Source: Chloroflexota bacterium
GTDB lineage: Bacteria > Chloroflexota > Anaerolineae > Aggregatilineales > Phototrophicaceae
Length of the DNA stretch: 64,000 nt
Assembly (NCBI GenBank): GCA_026707745.1
Contig: JAPOWG010000104.1
Span: 62,001 to 126,000 of the forward strand
Reading direction: 5' to 3'
This document shows, piece by piece, positions 1-8,495 of the stretch. A program made the translations under genes and the position numbers. The notes under the pieces were generated by a model. That model ran no database searches. It had not been told where the DNA came from and saw nothing but the letters and a program-made list of their open reading frames with translations. The number at the start of each line of letters is the position of its first letter. The first letter of the stretch is position 1.

Positions 1-252
1 AATACCGCCCGCGGCGGCCTGGCGAGCAATTGCCCGGTGACCGAGAGCTTAAACGAGATCTGCGTTCGCGCGGCGGAGGCGGTCGGGGGCGGCATCCTGG
101 CTATTGACTTGCTGGAAGACGCGGGGGGCAAATTCATCGTCAACGAAATCAACCATACGATGGAATTCCGCAATAGCAGCAAACCGACAGGTGTGGACAT
201 CGCCCAGGAAGTCATCGACTTTGTTATCGGGGAAGTAGGAGTGGTCGCGTGA
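1..252 (+). CDS. lysX: LysW-aminoadipate ligase LysX, C-terminal part (5' end outside window)
   Basis: The frame is open from the first base and encodes the last 83 residues of an ATP-grasp ligase. The motif NTARGG at residues 2-7 and NEINHTMEF near the end are typical of LysX. LysX joins alpha-aminoadipate (or glutamate in ArgX forms) to the C-terminal Glu of the carrier protein LysW. The gene for LysW is expected upstream, outside the window. The stop codon overlaps the GTG start of lysY by 4 nt, so the two are translationally coupled. Use for lysine rather than arginine is inferred from homocitrate synthase and homoaconitase genes downstream. Confidence 0.85.
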   Translation, partial: NTARGGLASNCPVTESLNEICVRAAEAVGGGILAIDLLEDAGGKFIVNEINHTMEFRNSSKPTGVDIAQEVIDFVIGEVGVVA

Positions 253-1274
253 TTCAAGCGGGGATCGTGGGCGGCAGCGGCTATACAGGCGGGGAGTTGC
301 TGCGTCTGTTGCATTTTCATCCCGAAGTCGAGGTGCGGCAGATTACCAGTCGTGAGCACACCGGCCGCTACATTCACAGCGTGCATCCCAATCTTCGTGA
401 TGTATCCAGGTTGAAGTTTAGCCATCCCGACAGTCTGGAAGCTTGCGATATGCTTTTTTTGGCGATGCCGCACGGTACTGCCGCGCGTCAAATCGATCAT
501 TTCGCCGCGCTAGCGCCAAAGCTCATTGATCTTTCGGCGGATTTCCGCCTAGACTGTTTGGCCAGTTATCAGCGTTGGTATGGCGAAGATCATCCCGCGC
601 CACGCTGGCTGGATCGATTCGTTTACGGATTGCCGGAGGTTTATCGTGAAAGCTTGACCGGCGCGAATTTCGTCAGCGGCGTGGGCTGCAACGCGACCGT
701 CATTAACCTGGCTCTCTTGCCGCTTGTCCATGCCGGCTTGCTGGAACGCGCGGTGGCCGAGATCAAAGTGGGATCATCCGAAGGCGGAAACAAAGCCAAC
801 GCCGGGTCCCATCATCCGATCCGAAGCGGCGCCGTGCGTACTTATAAAGCTACAGGTCATCGACACAAGGGCGAAGTTGAACTGGTACTGGGGGCGGAGC
901 TCCCAATTGACTTCGCCGTTACCGCCATCGAGATGGTTCGCGGCGTTCACCTTCTGGCGCACTGTTACCTGAACGAGCCGCAGGTCGAGCGCGACATATG
1001 GAAGCTGTATCGCGCTCACTATCGCGACGAGCCTTTCCTGCGATTGGTCAGCGGCAAAACCGGATTACATCGCTTGCCGGAACCGCGCGTGGTTGCCGGC
1101 AGCAATTTCTGCGATATTGGCTTTGAGTTGGACGCGGACGGCAGGCACCTGGTGGTGGTCGCGGCCTTGGACAATTTGGGCAAGGGCGCCGCGGGCACAG
1201 CCGTCCAGTGCCTGAATCTTATGTTCGAACTCGACGAGACTGCGGGACTGGCCTTCCCGGGGCTCTATCCCTAG
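249..1274 (+). CDS. lysY: LysW-aminoadipyl-6-phosphate reductase (ArgC/LysY family)
   Basis: This 341-residue protein is a full-length ArgC/LysY NAD(P)H-dependent reductase. It has the dinucleotide loop GGSGYTGGE at residues 8-16, the catalytic cysteine in SGVGCNAT (Cys147) and a His-rich HRHKGEVE segment near residues 204-211. It reduces the acyl-phosphate made by LysZ to the LysW-bound semialdehyde. It starts with GTG in the overlap with lysX and lies between lysX and lysZ. ArgC acting on N-acetylglutamyl phosphate is the alternative role, and the enzyme may serve both pathways. Confidence 0.85.
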   Translation: MIQAGIVGGSGYTGGELLRLLHFHPEVEVRQITSREHTGRYIHSVHPNLRDVSRLKFSHPDSLEACDMLFLAMPHGTAARQIDHFAALAPKLIDLSADFRLDCLASYQRWYGEDHPAPRWLDRFVYGLPEVYRESLTGANFVSGVGCNATVINLALLPLVHAGLLERAVAEIKVGSSEGGNKANAGSHHPIRSGAVRTYKATGHRHKGEVELVLGAELPIDFAVTAIEMVRGVHLLAHCYLNEPQVERDIWKLYRAHYRDEPFLRLVSGKTGLHRLPEPRVVAGSNFCDIGFELDADGRHLVVVAALDNLGKGAAGTAVQCLNLMFELDETAGLAFPGLYP

Positions 1275-1288
1275 AGATGGGCGCGAAG

Positions 1289-2098
1289 ATGACTCGTGAC
1301 AGATTGCTGGTAGTTAAAATCGGCGGCGGCGCGGGCTTGGACCTGCCCGCGACTTCCGACGATTTGGCCTTGATTGCCGGGCAGCGCGCCCTGGTTGTGG
1401 TCCATGGCGTTAGCGCGATCATGGATCAACTGTGCCGGGACCTGGGTATCGAAGTTCAATCGCTGACATCGCCGTCCGGTCATAGTTCTCGCTACACGCC
1501 GCCCGCCGTGCGCGACATCTATGTACGCGCTTCAGAATCGGCGAATCAACGCGTGGTATCCGCCCTGCGGCAACGAGGCGTCAATGCGCTGGGCATGTCG
1601 GGAAACGAAGTTGTGATCAGCGCCAGACGAAAAAAAGCGATCCGCGCTGTCATTAATGGGCGCGTTCGTATCGTGCGCGATGATTGCAGCGGCTCGATAC
1701 AATCCGTGCATACCGACGTCCTTCAATCCGCGCTTGATAAGGGACAATTGCCCGTCTTGCCGCCAATGGCAAGCAGCGATGATGGTCTGCTCAATGTCGA
1801 CGGCGACCGCGCCGGCGCAGCCGCCGCGGCGGCGCTGGCTGCCGATACGCTGGTTATTCTCAGCAATGTCAAAGGTTTGTATCGCGAGTTTCCAGACGAA
1901 TCATCGTTCGTCTCGGAAGTGGCGCGTTCGCAGATTGACAGCGCGGAATCATGGGCACAGGGACGCATGAAACGCAAAATAATAGCGGCTCGCGAGGCGC
2001 TAGACGGCGGCGTAAGTGAGGTTATCATCGCCGACGGCCGCGTCCCCCAGCCGGTATCAAATGCGCTACATGGCGCAGGAACAAGGTTTGGAGCATGA
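1289..2098 (+). CDS. lysZ: LysW-aminoadipate kinase (ArgB/LysZ family)
   Basis: The 269-residue product is an amino-acid kinase of the ArgB/LysZ type. It opens with the phosphate-binding VVKIGGGAG and carries the substrate segment HSSRYTPP, the nucleotide motif LSNVKGLYRE and the late GRMKRKI. It phosphorylates the side-chain carboxylate of LysW-bound aminoadipate. I prefer the ATG at 1289, which places VVKIGG close to the N-terminus as in the family; ATG 1277 is the alternative. The gene follows lysY after a few bases and overlaps lysJ by 4 nt. Confidence 0.85.
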   Translation: MTRDRLLVVKIGGGAGLDLPATSDDLALIAGQRALVVVHGVSAIMDQLCRDLGIEVQSLTSPSGHSSRYTPPAVRDIYVRASESANQRVVSALRQRGVNALGMSGNEVVISARRKKAIRAVINGRVRIVRDDCSGSIQSVHTDVLQSALDKGQLPVLPPMASSDDGLLNVDGDRAGAAAAAALAADTLVILSNVKGLYREFPDESSFVSEVARSQIDSAESWAQGRMKRKIIAAREALDGGVSEVIIADGRVPQPVSNALHGAGTRFGA

Positions 2099-3261
2099 TC
2101 GACGCGGGCAGGCTTTTCGAATTGGAAGATATGTACGGCTCGGGCGCCTACGGCAAAAGGCCTACCGCGCTCGTCCGCGGCGAGGGTGTCTATGTCTATG
2201 ACGAGGTCGACAATCGTTACCTCGATGCCACCAGCGGCCAGGGCGTGGCGGCGCTGGGTCACAGTCATCCAGCAGTGTTAGGAGCAATCACCGAGCAAGC
2301 GGGACGACTGGTTACTTGCCACGAATCCTTTTACAACGATCGTCGCGCCGAGTTGTACGATCTGTTGTCGGGCATCATGCCGGCCGATTTGAATCGCTTT
2401 TTCCTATGCAATAGCGGTGCCGAAGCCATTGAAGGCTCGCTAAAGGTGGCGAAGTTGCTGACAGGACGCGATGGCATCGTTGCGGCCAAACGCGCCTTTC
2501 ACGGGCGGACCACCGGCGCCCTCTCCATGACCTGGACCCCGAAATACCGCAAGCCGTTTCAAGCCTGGCTGCCATCTGTGACGCACATTCCATATAACGA
2601 CATAGAGGCCGCGCAGGGCTCAATCACGGAAGATACGGCGGCAGTTGTGGCCGAGGCGGTGCAGGGCGAAGGCGGCGTGCATCCGGCGAATGACAAATAT
2701 CTGCAAGCTCTGCGCGACCTCTGCGACCGCACAGGCGCCATGCTCGTCGTTGATGAGATTCAAACCGGATTGGGACGGACCGGCCGTTGGTTCGGCTTTC
2801 AACATGCCGATGTCACGCCCGATATCGTTGCAATAGCCAAGGCGATTGGCGGTGGCTTGCCCATGGGCGTCGTCAGTTGGCGCGCCGCGCACGGTCCTAT
2901 TGATCGCGCCACGCACGGCAGCACCTTCGGCGGGAACCCGCTGGCATGCGCTGCGGCCATAGCAACATTGACGACGTTGCGGGATGAAGGATTGGTAGAG
3001 CAGGCGGCGGTCAATGGAACCTGGTTCGCCGAGCGCTTGCGCGCGCTCGAGCTCAACTCGGTGCGCGAGGTCCGCGGACGCGGTCTGATGCTTGGTTTGG
3101 AGTTGCGCGGTCGCGTCACGCCGGTGCTGAAAGCGCTGCAGGAAAACGGCATTCTCGGATTGCCTGCCGGCCTGAACACGCTGCGTCTGTTGCCTCCGCT
3201 TATCATCACCCGCGAGCAGTTGCAAGTCATTGTGGATGCAATCGCCGAGGTCTTAGATTAA
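2095..3261 (+). CDS. lysJ: LysW-lysine semialdehyde aminotransferase (LysJ/ArgD family)
   Basis: This 388-residue class III PLP aminotransferase has NSGAEAIEGSLK (residues 106-117), the PLP-contacting Asp220 in VVDEIQTGLGRTG and the Schiff-base Lys249 in AIAKAIGGGLPMG. STFGGNPLACAAA follows near residue 280. It transaminates LysW-gamma-aminoadipate semialdehyde to LysW-lysine, with glutamate as donor. ATG overlaps the lysZ stop (ATGA), and lysK starts 3 bp after its stop. ArgD-type activity on acetylornithine is a possible second role. Confidence 0.85.
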   Translation: MIDAGRLFELEDMYGSGAYGKRPTALVRGEGVYVYDEVDNRYLDATSGQGVAALGHSHPAVLGAITEQAGRLVTCHESFYNDRRAELYDLLSGIMPADLNRFFLCNSGAEAIEGSLKVAKLLTGRDGIVAAKRAFHGRTTGALSMTWTPKYRKPFQAWLPSVTHIPYNDIEAAQGSITEDTAAVVAEAVQGEGGVHPANDKYLQALRDLCDRTGAMLVVDEIQTGLGRTGRWFGFQHADVTPDIVAIAKAIGGGLPMGVVSWRAAHGPIDRATHGSTFGGNPLACAAAIATLTTLRDEGLVEQAAVNGTWFAERLRALELNSVREVRGRGLMLGLELRGRVTPVLKALQENGILGLPAGLNTLRLLPPLIITREQLQVIVDAIAEVLD

Positions 3262-3264
3262 GCC

Positions 3265-4317
3265 ATGACCGCAATCTCTCCGGTCGCAGCGGAAGAACTG
3301 CTGCACAATCTGGTCGCTATCGCCAGCCCCTCGCGCCAAGAGTCAGAGGCAGCCGCGTTTCTGGTCGGTTGGATGCGCGCGGCCGGCTATGACGAGGCCT
3401 TTGTCGACGAAGCTGGCAACGCGGTGGGCGTCGTCGGAAGGGGTCAATCAGAGGTTATTCTGCTCGGTCATATCGACACTTTTGCCGGCTTCCCGCCCGT
3501 TCAGCTCAAGGGTCGGATGCTTTACGGTCGGGGATCGGTTGACGCCAAAGGCCCGCTGTCTACCTTTGCAGTTGCCGCGGGGCGCGCGAAGCTCCGCGAC
3601 GACACCCGTGTCATCGTGGTGGGCGCTGTGGAAGAAGAAGCGGCAACCAGCAAGGGCGCGCGTCATGTAGTAGCGAACTATCGACCGGCCTACTGCGTTA
3701 TCGGCGAGCCGTCGCGCTGGGATCGCATTACGCTGGGTTACAAGGGGCGCTTGCTCGTAGACTGGCGCTGGGAAGGCGGATTGGCGCACAGCGCGGGTGA
3801 GGCGCCAAGTCCCGCTGAACGCGCCGTCGACTATTGGTTGTGTCTACAAGGTCGCGCAGCGGAACACAATCAGGCTATCGACTCGATCTTTGCCCGCCTG
3901 GATGTGTCGCTTCGTGATCTTCGCACTTATCAAGACGGCGTTAACGGGGTCGCAGAAATGACCATCGGGTTCCGATTGCCGCCGGATGTCGATCCGATTG
4001 ACGCGGCCGCGAAACTGGAGACGGTTGACGGCGCGACTATCTCCACGCGCGGCGCCGAGAAAGCCTACACCGCAGATAAAAACAGCGCGCTAAGTCGGGT
4101 TTTTCGCCGAGCGATTCGCGCCAGCGGCGGTTCGCCGCGCTTTTTGTACAAGACCGGTACATCGGACATGAACATCGCGGGTCCAGGCTGGGACTGCCCC
4201 ATTGTCGCCTACGGACCCGGTGATTCCGCGCTCGACCATACGCCGGATGAACATATCAACCTGGATGAGTATCTGCTTGCGATTGATGTGCTCACCGCGG
4301 TCCTGGAGTCCCTATAG
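3265..4317 (+). CDS. lysK: LysW-lysine hydrolase (M20 family, LysK)
   Basis: The 350-residue protein is a two-metal M20 carboxypeptidase-type hydrolase. Visible metal ligands are His69 and the paired Asp71 (LLGHIDTFAG), bridging Asp93 (GRGSVDAKGP), Glu123/124 (AVEEEAATS) and Glu148 (IGEPSRW). In this operon the expected reaction is release of lysine from the C-terminal Glu of LysW, the last step of the carrier pathway. ATG lies 3 bp after lysJ. The gap to homocitrate synthase downstream is filled by an 88-bp dispersed repeat. Confidence 0.85.
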   Translation: MTAISPVAAEELLHNLVAIASPSRQESEAAAFLVGWMRAAGYDEAFVDEAGNAVGVVGRGQSEVILLGHIDTFAGFPPVQLKGRMLYGRGSVDAKGPLSTFAVAAGRAKLRDDTRVIVVGAVEEEAATSKGARHVVANYRPAYCVIGEPSRWDRITLGYKGRLLVDWRWEGGLAHSAGEAPSPAERAVDYWLCLQGRAAEHNQAIDSIFARLDVSLRDLRTYQDGVNGVAEMTIGFRLPPDVDPIDAAAKLETVDGATISTRGAEKAYTADKNSALSRVFRRAIRASGGSPRFLYKTGTSDMNIAGPGWDCPIVAYGPGDSALDHTPDEHINLDEYLLAIDVLTAVLESL

Positions 4318-4326
4318 CCCGAACTA

Positions 4327-4414
4327 GTCGCTCGGCGGCAACGAAAGGGTCAGCCGCACTCATGAAAAATAGAGGGCCGTCTTGTCGCCTGGGCGACGCG
4401 GTTCACATGAACAG
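4327..4414 (+). repeat. 88-bp dispersed palindromic element, copy A (most diverged)
   Basis: This copy fills most of the 104-bp gap between lysK and the homocitrate synthase start. It aligns without gaps to the copies at 8401, 24904 and 26528 (reverse), though with more substitutions. It begins GTCGCTCGGCGGC, where the other copies have a perfect GCCGC-TCG-GCGGC hairpin. It also keeps the second inverted repeat, GTCGCCTGGGCGAC. Its 3' end (AACAG) runs into the GGAG of the lysS ribosome-binding site. Confidence 0.85.
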
Positions 4415-4421
4415 GAGTCTT

Positions 4422-5573
4422 ATGCATAACAGAAACGCGCCCGTTCAAGATTTTCATTTCATCGATTCGACCCTGCGAGAGGGTGAGCAATTCCGTGGGA
4501 CGCACTTCACCATCGATGACAAAAAGGAAATCGCTCGGTTGCTGGATCGTTTCGGTGTTGAGTATATGGAACTCTCAACACCCGTCGCCAGCCCACAGAG
4601 CGCTGAAGCGGTACGCGCTTTGGCCGATATGCCGCGTGGTTTCAAGCTTCTTACCCATATTCGCGCTGATATGGACGATGCCAAACTGGCGGTTGACTGC
4701 GGCGTTGACGGCGCCGACGTTTATATCGGCACCTCCAATTACATGCGCGAATACAGCCATGGGAAGAGCCTTGAACAAGTCATTGAGATGGGTCAGAGGG
4801 TCGTCGAGTATCTTAACGAGCAAAACATCGAGACGCGCTTCAGTACGGAAGATACTTTCCGCAGCAATTTCGCCGACGTGATGACGGTTTATCGCGCCAT
4901 GGACCTGGCCGGCGTTGATCGCGTTGGCGTCGCCGATACGGTGGGCATTGCCGATCCACTAAGCACATATAACCTGATATCGAATCTGCGCGATGTGGTC
5001 AACTGCGACATTGAGTTTCATGGCCACAACGACAGCGGATGCGCGGTAGCCAACGCTTTTTGCGCCTTGCAGGCCGGGGCGACGCATATTGATACGACGG
5101 TGCTGGGGATCGGTGAAAGGAACGGCATCACGCCCATGGGGACCCTGATCGCTCGCCTTTATACCTGCGACAAATCATTGGTGGAGAAATATGATTTGCC
5201 ACTGCTGGGGGAGATTGAAGATCTGGTCGCGCGGAAATTGGGAATCGTGATTCCCTTCAACACGCCGATCACCGGCGAAGTAGCCTTTCATCACAAAGCC
5301 GGCGTGCATACCAAGGCCGTACTGCAGAATCCAACCACGTATGAAGCTATAGATCCTGATGATTTCGGCATGAGCCGTTTCATTGATGTCGCGCATCGTC
5401 TGGTCGGGCGCAACGCCATCCGCAACCGCGCTTTGACACTCGGTCTCGAACTTCCGGAAGACATGCTGCGGCTGGTAACGACGCAGGTGAAAGCGCTTGC
5501 CGACTTGGGGCCAATCACGATCCGAGACGTTGATGATATTCTCTACGAACTCATGCAACCGGTAGAAGACTAA
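4422..5573 (+). CDS. lysS: Homocitrate synthase (LysS-like; HMG-CoA lyase/DRE-TIM family)
   Basis: The 383-residue product has the DRE-TIM opening IDSTLREGEQFRG, the metal-binding EFHGHNDSG and the GIGERNGIT loop of homocitrate/isopropylmalate/citramalate synthases. Placement directly after lysJK, and pairing with a homoaconitase-like LeuC/LeuD pair, favour condensation of 2-oxoglutarate with acetyl-CoA, the first step of the aminoadipate route. I chose ATG 4422 because AGGAG lies 4 bp upstream; ATG 4407 is in frame but has no such site. No long C-terminal LeuA regulatory domain is present. Its stop codon interlocks with that of the convergent MFS gene. Confidence 0.82.
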   Translation: MHNRNAPVQDFHFIDSTLREGEQFRGTHFTIDDKKEIARLLDRFGVEYMELSTPVASPQSAEAVRALADMPRGFKLLTHIRADMDDAKLAVDCGVDGADVYIGTSNYMREYSHGKSLEQVIEMGQRVVEYLNEQNIETRFSTEDTFRSNFADVMTVYRAMDLAGVDRVGVADTVGIADPLSTYNLISNLRDVVNCDIEFHGHNDSGCAVANAFCALQAGATHIDTTVLGIGERNGITPMGTLIARLYTCDKSLVEKYDLPLLGEIEDLVARKLGIVIPFNTPITGEVAFHHKAGVHTKAVLQNPTTYEAIDPDDFGMSRFIDVAHRLVGRNAIRNRALTLGLELPEDMLRLVTTQVKALADLGPITIRDVDDILYELMQPVED

Positions 5574-6859
5574 TCCCCAGCGACCAATGTCGTATGCTTT
5601 TGGCGTTTCACCGTTTCGCGCGGGTCTCGCATTGGGATGAGATAGACCAGCAGCGATAGCAGGCCTGCCAATGCGAAAAGCATAAAGGCCAACTCGAAGC
5701 TGACTGCATCTACCAGCCAGCCCGCAATGATGGGCGCAAACATCGTTACAGGCGCGATTAGCGTATTCGCCATTCCGATGTAAAAGGGCCGTTCCGCCAC
5801 CGAGCTAAACTGCACAGTGATTGTCAAGATAGTCGACCACTGCGTCGTATTGACGATGCCGGTCAAGGCAAATACCAGATAAAACCAGGTGACATCCGGC
5901 GCCAGCATGGCGATGGCAATTGTCAAAACTGTCGCCATATTGCCCAGCATCAAAATGCGCCTGTGACCCCAGCGGTCCCCGGCCCAGCCGACCAAGGTGC
6001 TGCTCAAAGTATGCGAGATCAGCAGAACGCTGGTCATGGCGCTGGCGAACTCCGGCGTCATCTGATAGCGCCGGATACCATATATCGTGAAAAATGAGAC
6101 TACGGTCAGACTAAGGGAGGTCAAGGCGCGCGCGATCAAGAACCAGCGGAAATTGTCATCGGCGCGCAGAATCGCGCTCAAACGCCCGCCGAAATCTCGC
6201 CAGGGTACGCGTACGCCGAGGTCTTTCGGCTCGCTGACCGGTTCGTAGGTAAGCGCCAAAAAAACAAAAGACACAACTAGACTGATAGCGGCAATGAAGA
6301 ACAGGATCGAGAAGTTCTGCGGGAACTCGAGATGCGCGAGTATATAGCTGGCGAGCAAGGCGCCGCCGGCCCCAAACAGATTGAGACATGCCGATTGAAT
6401 GCCAAAAAACGTGCCCAGCCGATGCGGAGGCATGATTTTGCTCATCATGCTTTGCCAGGGCGTGCCGGTGAACCCGCCACCCAGGGATTGCCAGCCGAGC
6501 AGCAGCACCGCCAGCAGCAGCGCAAGATCCGTGCCAATCCGTGGGATCAGAAAGGCGACAAGCGCCAATCCGAAATAAGGAACCCGTTCCAGCAGGGTCA
6601 TGGCCAGCACCATGGGTTTGAAACGGCGCAAGCCGGCGACGTAGTTCGATGTCAGCAACTGCGGTACTTGCCAGCCAATATGAAAGAGTGTCGCTACAAA
6701 ACCGATCAGCGCAGTTGATTCCGTGAGATAGGACAAGAACAAAGGCACTATGGTAACATAGGAAGCCAACCCAACGACGCTCAGACCGAAGAAGCTGCCG
6801 TCGAGAATATTGACCAGAGCATTGTGACGGAGCTTGTCCTGAAGATCTTGTGAGAGCAT
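5570..6859 (-). CDS. MFS transporter
   Basis: This 429-residue protein is hydrophobic throughout, with about twelve predicted membrane spans and the inter-span loop WAGDRWGHRRI typical of major facilitator proteins. No substrate can be assigned. I place the start at ATG 6859, not the upstream TTG 6898, because a consensus extended -10 box ends at 6898. The gene converges on lysS, with stop codons sharing bases 5571-5572, and diverges from the hacA gene. It interrupts the lysine genes, which could suggest amino-acid export, but only by position. Confidence 0.8.
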   Translation of the reverse strand: MLSQDLQDKLRHNALVNILDGSFFGLSVVGLASYVTIVPLFLSYLTESTALIGFVATLFHIGWQVPQLLTSNYVAGLRRFKPMVLAMTLLERVPYFGLALVAFLIPRIGTDLALLLAVLLLGWQSLGGGFTGTPWQSMMSKIMPPHRLGTFFGIQSACLNLFGAGGALLASYILAHLEFPQNFSILFFIAAISLVVSFVFLALTYEPVSEPKDLGVRVPWRDFGGRLSAILRADDNFRWFLIARALTSLSLTVVSFFTIYGIRRYQMTPEFASAMTSVLLISHTLSSTLVGWAGDRWGHRRILMLGNMATVLTIAIAMLAPDVTWFYLVFALTGIVNTTQWSTILTITVQFSSVAERPFYIGMANTLIAPVTMFAPIIAGWLVDAVSFELAFMLFALAGLLSLLVYLIPMRDPRETVKRQKHTTLVAGD

Positions 6860-6897
6860 GTGACCTGCTTGAAAGGGAGAAGTCGCTAAATTCAGCA

Positions 6898-6906
6898 ATT
6901 ATAGCA
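6898..6906 (-). promoter_or_regulatory. Extended -10 promoter of the MFS gene
   Basis: On the minus strand the sequence reads TGCTATAAT, a perfect -10 hexamer with the TGn extension. It lies about 40 bp upstream of the MFS start at 6859. No good -35 box sits 16-18 bp before it, as is usual for extended -10 promoters. Confidence 0.55.
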
Positions 6907-7111
6907 GACATTTGTTCTAGGCAAAAGCGACAATGCAGCCGCTCGGCGTGTAACCGGCAAATAGGTCTCAGGAATGTCGCGGTCACGCACAATAGTAGCC
7001 CGATTCGTCACATGACCGACGCCTTATACATAAACAACAGCGATTTCTGTAGATTCTTGAAAGTTGACCGGGGCTGTGAGCGAAGTCAATACAGCGAATG
7101 GAACCAGAGCT

Positions 7112-8401
7112 ATGGCGATGACGGCAACGGAAAAGCACCTGGCGCGCGCTAGCGGCAATCGCGTCGTAAAGCCCGGAGATGTCGTTGTTATTAAACCGGA
7201 CGTGATCCTGAGCCACGACAACACCGCTGCCATCGCGCAACTATTTGAGCAGCTTCCGCATCGGCGGATCAAGTATCCGGAACGCCTGGCGATCACGCTC
7301 GACCACGCGGTACCCCCACCCAGCGCCAGACATGCTCGGAATCACCAAGCAGTTCGACGCTTTGTTCGCGAACATGGCATTCGCAACTTCTATGAAGTCG
7401 GACGGGGAATCTGTCACCAGGTGCTGTGCGAAGAAGGACTCGTGGGTCCCGGCATGACCCTGCTGGGCGCAGACAGTCACAGCACGCATTTCGGCTGGCT
7501 TGGCGCGTTCAGCGCCGGCATCGGACGCAGCGAGATCGCTGCCTTGTGGGCGACTGGCGAGCTATGGCTGCGCGTTCCGGAGACCATTCGCATCACGCTC
7601 TCGGGCGAACTCAAATCGGGCGTTACGAGCAAGGATCTGACTATTCATCTCATCGGACGATTGTCGTCGGAAGGCGCAACCTACAAGGCTGTGGAATTCG
7701 ATGGCGGCGGCCTGAACTTCCTGACTCCCGATTCACGGGCGGTACTCACGAATATGATGGCGGAGATGGGCGCCAAGAACGCCTGGATTGCGCCTGACGA
7801 AATCACCTGGGCTTGGCTTGAGCGGGTCTTGCAGCGGACGCGACCGGGAGACTATCGAGAACGACTGGCGCATTTTGAGGAAAACGCCCTTTACGGGGAT
7901 GCCGATGCCAACGATGCCGAAGAACATCATATCAGTCTCGGTTGCATTGAACCCATGATCTCTTGCCCGCACGCTGTAGACAATGTCTTGCCGCTTTCAG
8001 AAGTCCGCGAAACGCCGGTAGATCTGGGGTTTATAGGCACCTGTACCAATGGCAGGCTCGAGGATATTGCTGCCGCCGCGGAGGTATTGCGCGGCCGGAA
8101 ACTCCGCGCGCGGCTGCTCGTCATCCCGGCCTCGTCGATGGTGCTGCGCGATGCCAGCGAAGCCGGCTATATCGCCACCCTGATTGATGCCGGCGGGACA
8201 GTTGGCACGCCAGGCTGCGGACCCTGCATGGGGGTTCACATGGGCGTTCTGGCGCCGGGCGAGGTCTGCATCAGCAGCGCCAACCGCAACTTCCGCGGCA
8301 GGATGGGCGAACGCGATGCACAGATCTACCTCGCCAATCCAGCAGTTGTGGCCGCAAGTTGCGTCGCCGGTTACATCATTCATCCAGCCGATCTGTTATA
8401 G
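7112..8401 (+). CDS. Homoaconitase / 3-isopropylmalate dehydratase large subunit
   Basis: The 429-residue protein belongs to the compact LeuC/HacA branch of the aconitase family. The 4Fe-4S cysteines are in GTCTNGR and in GCGPCMG near the C-terminus, and GADSHSTHFG is the substrate-binding segment. With homocitrate synthase nearby, it probably isomerises homocitrate to homoisocitrate, but leucine synthesis or a dual role cannot be excluded from sequence. The start is ATG 7112 (MAMTATEKHLARA) or ATG 7118; the latter has AGAG 8 bp upstream. Its TAG stop shares the final G with the first base of repeat copy B. Confidence 0.82.
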   Translation: MAMTATEKHLARASGNRVVKPGDVVVIKPDVILSHDNTAAIAQLFEQLPHRRIKYPERLAITLDHAVPPPSARHARNHQAVRRFVREHGIRNFYEVGRGICHQVLCEEGLVGPGMTLLGADSHSTHFGWLGAFSAGIGRSEIAALWATGELWLRVPETIRITLSGELKSGVTSKDLTIHLIGRLSSEGATYKAVEFDGGGLNFLTPDSRAVLTNMMAEMGAKNAWIAPDEITWAWLERVLQRTRPGDYRERLAHFEENALYGDADANDAEEHHISLGCIEPMISCPHAVDNVLPLSEVRETPVDLGFIGTCTNGRLEDIAAAAEVLRGRKLRARLLVIPASSMVLRDASEAGYIATLIDAGGTVGTPGCGPCMGVHMGVLAPGEVCISSANRNFRGRMGERDAQIYLANPAVVAASCVAGYIIHPADLL

Positions 8402-8488
8402 CCGCTCGGCGGCAGCGAAAAAGTCTGCCGCGCTCACGTAAAATAATAAGCCTTCTCGTCGCATGAGCGACGTGGTTTACATAAACAG
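8401..8488 (+). repeat. 88-bp dispersed palindromic element, copy B
   Basis: This copy occupies nearly the whole 94-bp gap between the large- and small-subunit genes. It holds the hairpin GCCGC-TCG-GCGGC at 8401-8413 and the hairpin CGTCGC-ATGA-GCGACG at 8457-8472, flanked by imperfect TAAGC/GTTTA arms. The last bases lead straight into AGAGGAG, the ribosome-binding site of the next gene. It has the same orientation as copy A relative to its downstream gene. Confidence 0.9.
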
Positions 8489-8495
8489 AGGAGCC

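Noticed and set aside
6860..7111. Possible Lys-rich leader peptide before the homoaconitase gene
   Set aside because: The open frames there have no run of Lys or Leu codons and no terminator follows.
8463..8495. In-frame ATG 8463 as start of the small-subunit gene
   Set aside because: It lies inside the repeat hairpin; ATG 8496 has a proper GAGGAG and matches the family's N-terminus.
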